Shown here piece after piece: positions 16,201 through 20,116 of a stretch of 20,116 nucleotides of DNA. Source of the DNA: Clostridia bacterium (GTDB lineage Bacteria; Bacillota_A; Clostridia; Christensenellales; Aristaeellaceae). A program made the position numbers and the translations under genes. The stretch spans positions 1 to 20,116 of the forward strand of contig JAFUDW010000182.1 in the NCBI GenBank assembly GCA_017464225.1, in the 5' to 3' direction. Below the pieces are notes generated by a model. The model had not been told where the DNA came from. It saw only the letters and a list, made by a program, of their open reading frames with translations, and did no database searches. Position 1 is the stretch's first letter; each line of letters begins with the position of its first letter.

Positions 16201-17205
16201 ATGCAAACGGAATATATGATCCTGAATCAGGAGAGAAACGTTACCCTGACAGCGTATCTTCAGCCGGTGGGCGGAGAACTTGCCGGCCTGACCCAGCGGC
16301 CCGCTGTGCTGATCATCCCCGGCGGCGGCTATCATTTCTGCTCGGAGCGGGAAGCCGATCCGGTGGCTTTCCCCTACATGAAAGCGGGGTATCACGCCTT
16401 CATCCTGCGGTATTCCCTGAACGATCAGGCTGTGTGGCCCAACCCTCTGAGCGATTATGAGCAGGCTATGGCGCTGATCCGGCAGCATGCGGCGGATTGG
16501 CATATCGCCGCTGACCGCATCGCTGTCATCGGTTTTTCCGCGGGCGGTCATCTGGCGGTCTGCGCCGCCACCATGTCCGTCCATCGGCCCAACGCCGCCA
16601 TTCTGGGTTATCCGGTGATCGATGGAGATTGCGTCCATGATTATCTGCCCTCCGCGCCGGATGTGCCTTCCGCTGTGGATGCGCATACCTGTCCGTGCTT
16701 CGTTTTTGCCACCCGTACCGACAATCTGGTGCCGGTGCAGAACGCCATACACCTGATCAACGCCCTCTGCGCTCATGATATCGCCTTTGAAAGCCATATC
16801 TATGGCAACGGCCCCCACGGCCTGACCACCGGCGATCCCAGCGTCGCCTATCAGAATTGCTCCAGCCATTATTGTCATTGGGTGGAGGACAGCATCGCCT
16901 GGCTGGACGACGTGCTGGGCGGTATGGATGCCAATGGTCTCACCGCCCCGCGCTTTGGCTATAAAATCAATGGCAATCGTGAAAAAACGCTGAACCTGGA
17001 TTGCACGATGGGATATCTGATGAAGCATCCCCAAGGGAAAATACTATTGGATGATATTCTGCATGGCGGACAAAACAGCGTTCCGCCGGCAGCCGCTGAC
17101 GTGATCACCCTGCGCAGCAGCCTGCAATACGCCGGATTGGATGAAAACGCCGTCCGGGAGATCGAAAAACGGCTCACGGCCATCGAGAATCTGAGGGAGG
17201 AATGA
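16201..17205 (+). CDS. Alpha/beta-hydrolase, acetyl-esterase-like, with helical tail
   Basis: This 334-residue cytoplasmic protein has an alpha/beta-hydrolase domain (about 1-245) and an extra tail. The oxyanion segment is IIPGGGYHFCSEREADPVA (38-56), the nucleophile is Ser113 in GFSAGGH, the acid is Asp174 in TRTDNLVP and the base is His206 in NGPHGL. The layout is that of carbohydrate acetyl or feruloyl esterases found next to glycosidases, so it may deacylate the imported glycoside. Residues 266-330 form a helical tail like those of the GH2 and GH78 enzymes. AAAGGAGA just overlaps the stop region of the GH3 gene, suggesting coupling, and the stop codon is two bases before the start of the next gene. 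The acyl group removed is not known. Confidence 0.85.
   Translation: MQTEYMILNQERNVTLTAYLQPVGGELAGLTQRPAVLIIPGGGYHFCSEREADPVAFPYMKAGYHAFILRYSLNDQAVWPNPLSDYEQAMALIRQHAADWHIAADRIAVIGFSAGGHLAVCAATMSVHRPNAAILGYPVIDGDCVHDYLPSAPDVPSAVDAHTCPCFVFATRTDNLVPVQNAIHLINALCAHDIAFESHIYGNGPHGLTTGDPSVAYQNCSSHYCHWVEDSIAWLDDVLGGMDANGLTAPRFGYKINGNREKTLNLDCTMGYLMKHPQGKILLDDILHGGQNSVPPAAADVITLRSSLQYAGLDENAVREIEKRLTAIENLREE
16996..17190 (+). other. C-terminal helical tail module of the esterase
   Basis: Residues 266-330: TMGYLMKHPQGKILLDDIL (269-287), then TLRSSLQYAG (303-312) and a final amphipathic helix DENAVREIEKRLTAI (314-328). It matches the rhamnosidase tail in the positions of Pro277, Leu282-Leu283, Leu287 and Gly289, with one likely single-residue gap further on. 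Confidence 0.55.
17195..17200 (+). promoter_or_regulatory. Ribosome binding site choosing the HAD start
   Basis: GGGAGG lies seven bases before the ATG at 17208 but only one base before the ATG at 17202, which overlaps the esterase stop (ATGA). The 17208 ATG is preferred. Confidence 0.6.
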
Positions 17206-17207
17206 CC

Positions 17208-18038
17208 ATGTCTGCACTAGATACATTTAAGAGGATCAAGCGCCTGGCGGTCTGCGTGGATTCCGACGGCTGCGCCATGGACACCATGAACATCAAGCAT
17301 ATCCGCTGCTTCGGCCCCTGCATGGTGGAGGAGTGGGGGCTGGACGCCTGGCGGCAGGCGATCCTGGATCGCTGGAACGTGATCAATCTGTATTCCGGCA
17401 CCCGGGGCATCAACCGCTTCAAGGGCCTGGCCATGGCTTTGGCCGAGATCAACAGGCAGTATGCCCCCATCGACGGCATCGAGCTGCTGACGGCGTGGGC
17501 CCAGAGCGCGCGCGAGCTTTCCAACGACGCCGTGGCAAAGAAAGCGACGGAGCATCCGATCTTTGAAAAAGCCCTGCGCTGGAGCCAAAATGTGAACCGG
17601 GCCATTGAGGCGCTCCCCCCGGAGGAGGTGAAGCCCTTTGCCTTTGCGAGGGAATCCCTGGCCGCGGCCCACGGTCAGGCCGACGTGGTGGTGGTCTCCA
17701 GCGCCAATCCCGAGGCTGTACGGGATGAATGGCAGCGCTTCGGCCTGCTTCCGCATGTGGATCTGCTCTGCACCCAGGAAATGGGCAGCAAGGCTTACTG
17801 CATCGGTAAACTGGCCGAAAAAGGCTACGACGCCATCCTCATGTGCGGCGACGCGCCGGGAGACGAGCAGGCCGCCCTGAGCAATCGCGCGCTGTATTAT
17901 CCCATCCTGGTGAACCGGGAGGAGGAAAGCTGGCGGCGCTTTCTGGACGAGGGGCTGCAGCGCTTTGTGAGCGGCAGCTACGCCGGCGATTATCAGCAGT
18001 CTCTTTTGGATGCGTTCCATACCAATCTTGGCCTGTAA
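17208..18038 (+). CDS. HAD-superfamily hydrolase, phosphatase/phosphoglucomutase-like
   Basis: This 276-residue cytoplasmic protein has the four HAD motifs: I, VDSDGCAMD (Asp18 nucleophile, Asp20 acid); II, VVSSAN (Ser164/165); III, Lys195 in GSKAYCI; and IV, GDAPGDE (Asp215, Asp219). A large helical cap lies between motifs I and II (about 25-150). The most likely role is as a sugar-phosphate phosphatase or related phosphotransferase acting on a product of the locus, but no kinase is encoded here, so its substrate is open. Start chosen from the ribosome site. The gene begins two bases after the esterase stop and ends 14 bases before the GH39-like gene, so it is within the operon. Confidence 0.85.
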   Translation: MSALDTFKRIKRLAVCVDSDGCAMDTMNIKHIRCFGPCMVEEWGLDAWRQAILDRWNVINLYSGTRGINRFKGLAMALAEINRQYAPIDGIELLTAWAQSARELSNDAVAKKATEHPIFEKALRWSQNVNRAIEALPPEEVKPFAFARESLAAAHGQADVVVVSSANPEAVRDEWQRFGLLPHVDLLCTQEMGSKAYCIGKLAEKGYDAILMCGDAPGDEQAALSNRALYYPILVNREEESWRRFLDEGLQRFVSGSYAGDYQQSLLDAFHTNLGL

Positions 18039-18052
18039 AAGGAGGAGCCATC

Positions 18053-19651
18053 ATGGAAATCACGATCGGCAGCGGCCTTCCGCGCATCCCCCACAAAAAG
18101 CACTGGCAGTTCTGCGTAGGCAGCGGCCACGCGCTGCTGGCGCTTCGCACGGACTATACCCGCCAGCTGAAATTCATCCACGACACGCTGGGCATCCGGC
18201 GGGTGCGCTTCCACGGCATTTTCTGCGACGATATGCGCACCTGCAACGACCTGTCCATGCAGATGAACGTGCCAGGCGCGGAGGGATTTACCGAATATAA
18301 TTTCAACAGCATCGGCGTCGCCTATGACAATGTGCTGGAAGCCGGCATGAAGCCGCTGGTGGAATTATCCTTTATGCCCGGAAAATTGGCACTCCGGGAG
18401 GAAGGGCGGCCCCTGCAGGGCGGTTTCTTTTACAAGCCCAACATCGTACCGCCGGCCGATTATGCAGCCTGGCGGGATTATCTGCAGGCCTTTCTCCGGT
18501 TCCTGATCCGCCGCTATGGAGCGGAGGAGGTGCGCGCCTGGTATTTTGAGGTGTGGAACGAACCGGATCTGCCCTATGTTTTCTGGAACGGCAGCCGGGA
18601 CGAATACTTCCGCCTGTACGCCGAAACCGCCCGGGCCATCAAGGAGATTGACGACCAAATCCCTGTGGGCGGCCCCGCCACCAGCGGCAGCAAATGGATC
18701 GCCAGCTTTCTTTCCTTCTGCCGTGAAAACGGCGTGCCCGTGGATTTTGTGACCACGCATCAGTATGCCGGCGATCCCCTGGGCGGCGTGGAGGATCAGG
18801 GGGATGAGGAGGGCCAGGCCGGGGGCTTTGACTCCTGGCAGGAGCGCATGCGCAAGGCGGAGGAAACCCTGCGCCAGGTGAAAGAAAAAACCTTCCTCGC
18901 AGGCTACCGCGCCGTGACGCCGGACAAATCGGAAACCGCCGATATCCCGGATGATCTGTTCCGCAGGAACGCCGCCAAGGTGCGCGATCAGGCGGGCGAT
19001 CTGCCGGTGTATTATACCGAATGGAACGAAAACGCCATCTTCTCGGCCTATACCAACGACACCCGCAAGGTGGCGGCTTACGACGTGAAAATGGCTTTGG
19101 CCGTGGCGGATCACGTGACCGGCTCCTCCATTTGGTGCTTCAGCGATATTTTTGAGGAATTGCATCCCTTCCCCCAGGAATTCCACGGCGGCTTTGGCAT
19201 GCTGACCCAAAGCGGCATCCCCAAGCCTGTGTACAATGCCATGAAGCTGCTGGCCGACGCGCCGGATACGCGCATCGACCTGGGCCCCGGCGCCCTGGAT
19301 GGGGAGATCGGCGCCGCTGCCTTTGAAGGCCGGGGAGAAACCCACGTGATCCTGTTCCGGCAGAAGATGAAGCAGCTGGCCCTGCCGCCTGAGGAGGCTG
19401 TGGTTCGCCTGGCCTGCCCCCAAAGGCCGCAAAGCGTGACCGTCAAACGCATTGACGAGGAGCACGGCAACCCGTTGAAGCTGTGGGAGGAGATGGGCTC
19501 GCCCGAAACGCTGAGCCGCGCGGAGGCGGAGGATCTGAAATCGCGCAGCGACGTTCAGGCGGAAGCCTGGCCCTTTACATGGGAAAACGGCGTGCTGACT
19601 CTGCGCGCCGCGCTGGGCGTCAACGACGTATACGGCTTTGTGATCCGGTAA
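18053..19651 (+). CDS. GH39-like glycoside hydrolase (beta-xylosidase-like)
   Basis: This 532-residue retaining glycosidase has a TIM barrel (about 15-385) and a C-terminal beta-sandwich (about 395-530). The acid/base is Glu170 in FEVWNEPD and the nucleophile is Glu323 in YYTEWNE, the pair expected for GH39 beta-xylosidases. There is no signal peptide. The barrel has an unusually long stretch of 87 residues between His236 (THQYAG) and Glu323, rich in Glu/Lys/Gln and predicted helical, which could shape or cap the active site. The start at 18053 is fixed by GGAGGAG a few bases upstream; the open frame extends 70 codons further left but those overlap the HAD gene. It is the last gene of the rightward operon. 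Family is likely, specificity not proven; other clan GH-A families are possible. Confidence 0.85.
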   Translation: MEITIGSGLPRIPHKKHWQFCVGSGHALLALRTDYTRQLKFIHDTLGIRRVRFHGIFCDDMRTCNDLSMQMNVPGAEGFTEYNFNSIGVAYDNVLEAGMKPLVELSFMPGKLALREEGRPLQGGFFYKPNIVPPADYAAWRDYLQAFLRFLIRRYGAEEVRAWYFEVWNEPDLPYVFWNGSRDEYFRLYAETARAIKEIDDQIPVGGPATSGSKWIASFLSFCRENGVPVDFVTTHQYAGDPLGGVEDQGDEEGQAGGFDSWQERMRKAEETLRQVKEKTFLAGYRAVTPDKSETADIPDDLFRRNAAKVRDQAGDLPVYYTEWNENAIFSAYTNDTRKVAAYDVKMALAVADHVTGSSIWCFSDIFEELHPFPQEFHGGFGMLTQSGIPKPVYNAMKLLADAPDTRIDLGPGALDGEIGAAAFEGRGETHVILFRQKMKQLALPPEEAVVRLACPQRPQSVTVKRIDEEHGNPLKLWEEMGSPETLSRAEAEDLKSRSDVQAEAWPFTWENGVLTLRAALGVNDVYGFVIR

Positions 19652-19772
19652 GGAGAGCGAGCGTCTTCCCATCCCTGTGCGCGCGATTTCACGCCGCCTT
19701 TCCCGGTTTTTATCATACGAACCCTGATGAAAGGGATACGCCTGAAAACAGAAATTTGACGGGGAGGGAACG
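19652..19772. other. Gap after the last enzyme, no gene seen
   Basis: About 120 bases after the GH39-like stop contain no plausible gene. A short CCCT/AGGG hairpin lies around 19710-19730, and TTTTT occurs near 19708, but no clean intrinsic terminator for the operon is visible here. Confidence 0.4.
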
Positions 19773-19898
19773 TTAAGGGGCGCTGCCCCTTAAAAACCCT
19801 GCCAGGGTGGGAAGGCCCTCCGGGGCCTTCCGGCCCGCTTCTCGCTGAAAACCATCCCATGGGAAGGTTTTCCGGGCGCTCGAAGCCCCCAGACCCGG
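19773..19898. repeat. Cluster of palindromes, REP-like element
   Basis: Four or more adjacent hairpins: TTAAGGGG (19773-19780) with CCCCTTAA (19786-19793); ACCCT/AGGGT (19796-19808); a perfect 9-bp stem 19810-19818 with 19823-19831; and GAAAACC (19847-19853) with GGTTTTC (19866-19872) enclosing the palindrome TCCCATGGGA (19855-19864). A final CCGGG/CCCGG pair reaches 19898. Back-to-back GC palindromes in a non-coding gap resemble dispersed extragenic palindromic elements. Only one copy is present here, so repetition in the genome is inferred, not seen. Confidence 0.5.
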
Positions 19899-19943
19899 CT
19901 GCGGCGGATGTTACTTGGCGTCGTAAATAAGCAACTTCCCGCA

Positions 19944-19995
19944 GTTGATTGGAATGGGGTTGGCGCAAAGAGCGCACCGGAAATACGCAATCAAC
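19944..19995. other. Inverted repeat with inner hairpin
   Basis: GTTGATTG (19944-19951) and CAATCAAC (19988-19995) are exact inverted repeats 36 bases apart; within them GCGC (19963-19966) pairs with GCGC (19972-19975). It may be part of a folded RNA or an element end. I do not recognise it. Confidence 0.35.
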
Positions 19996-20036
19996 AAGGG
20001 GCTGTTGCACTAACAAAAAGTGCAGCAGCCTCTTTT
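19996..20036 (+). terminator. Intrinsic terminator near the right edge
   Basis: A 12-bp stem (20000-20011 with 20019-20030, one G-U pair), extendable by up to four pairs, with loop AACAAAA, runs into TCTTTT. It would stop rightward transcription, either read-through from the enzyme operon or a short transcript from the folded region just before it. Confidence 0.7.
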
Positions 20037-20082
20037 ACATTAGAAAAAGAGAGAAATAGAGACCAATATCTTTCACATAACC

Positions 20083-20116
20083 ATGGAAAATGGGCATACA
20101 AATAAGACTGTCATGA
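20083..20116 (+). CDS. Possible start of a gene cut by the window edge
   Basis: An ATG at 20083 opens a frame reading MENGHTNKTVM that is still open at the window end. There is no good ribosome site before it and only 11 codons are visible, so it may be chance. It lies in an AT-rich stretch unlike the rest of the window. Confidence 0.15.
   Translation, partial: MENGHTNKTVM

Noticed and set aside
17843..18052. Upstream extension of the GH39-like gene in the same frame
   Set aside because: The extension overlaps the HAD gene, is Arg-rich without domain similarity, and the ATG at 18053 has a clear ribosome site.
19944..19995. Considered as an integron attC recombination site
   Set aside because: The outer repeats resemble a core site at GTT/AAC only; the purine/pyrimidine pattern of the attC core does not fit and no integrase or cassette is present.
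19908..20105. A 65-codon plus-strand frame at the right end
   Set aside because: It runs through the inverted repeat and the strong terminator, has no recognisable ribosome site or motif, and is therefore unlikely to be translated.
1..20116. CRISPR array, tRNA or rRNA genes
   Set aside because: No regularly spaced direct repeats, tRNA cloverleaf with TTCRANY arm, or rRNA sequence was noticed by eye on either strand.

Overview
The window reads as a chromosomal segment of a moderately high-GC, Gram-positive-type anaerobe, most likely an uncultured gut member of the Clostridia (Bacillota). The clues are AGGAGG-type ribosome binding sites before almost every gene, a clostridial-style AraC regulator, a CUT2-type sugar ABC transporter and a dense run of cytoplasmic glycosidases. 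The lineage is an inference from style only; no taxonomic marker gene is present.

Layout. Positions 1-303 hold no protein gene but a highly folded stretch that looks like a structured non-coding RNA on the + strand (three hairpins inside a perfect closing stem, further helices upstream, and a terminator-like hairpin at the end). It may belong to the raiA RNA family. From 353 to 4757, three genes run leftward as one operon: an AraC-family regulator, a GH2 beta-glycosidase and a nucleoside-hydrolase-like protein. A 220-base divergent control region (4758-4977) contains candidate promoters and a perfect spaced inverted repeat.

From 4978 to 19651, ten genes run rightward: transporter ATPase, permease, secreted substrate-binding protein, second permease, then GH78 alpha-L-rhamnosidase, two tandem GH3 enzymes, an alpha/beta-hydrolase (acetyl-esterase-like), a HAD hydrolase and a GH39-like beta-xylosidase. 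A strong intrinsic-terminator-like hairpin (9835-9870) separates transporter from enzymes, and no separate promoter is visible, so the enzyme half may depend on read-through. Another stem-loop follows the binding-protein gene.

The simplest reading is a carbohydrate-utilisation locus: a rhamnose-containing glycoside or oligosaccharide is bound outside the cell, imported intact and taken apart inside, because none of the enzymes shows a signal peptide. The rhamnosidase, the GH3s, the GH39, the GH2 and an esterase would remove different decorations. The HAD protein and nucleoside-hydrolase-like protein have less certain roles. The exact substrate cannot be read from the sequence.

The most unusual protein-level observation is a shared C-terminal helical tail of about 65-70 residues on three enzymes with unrelated catalytic folds (GH2, GH78 and the esterase). 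It could be a docking or assembly module. The right end (19652-20116) carries a run of stem-loops resembling a dispersed palindromic repeat, then a terminator and an AT-rich stretch that may be the edge of a different, possibly mobile, segment.
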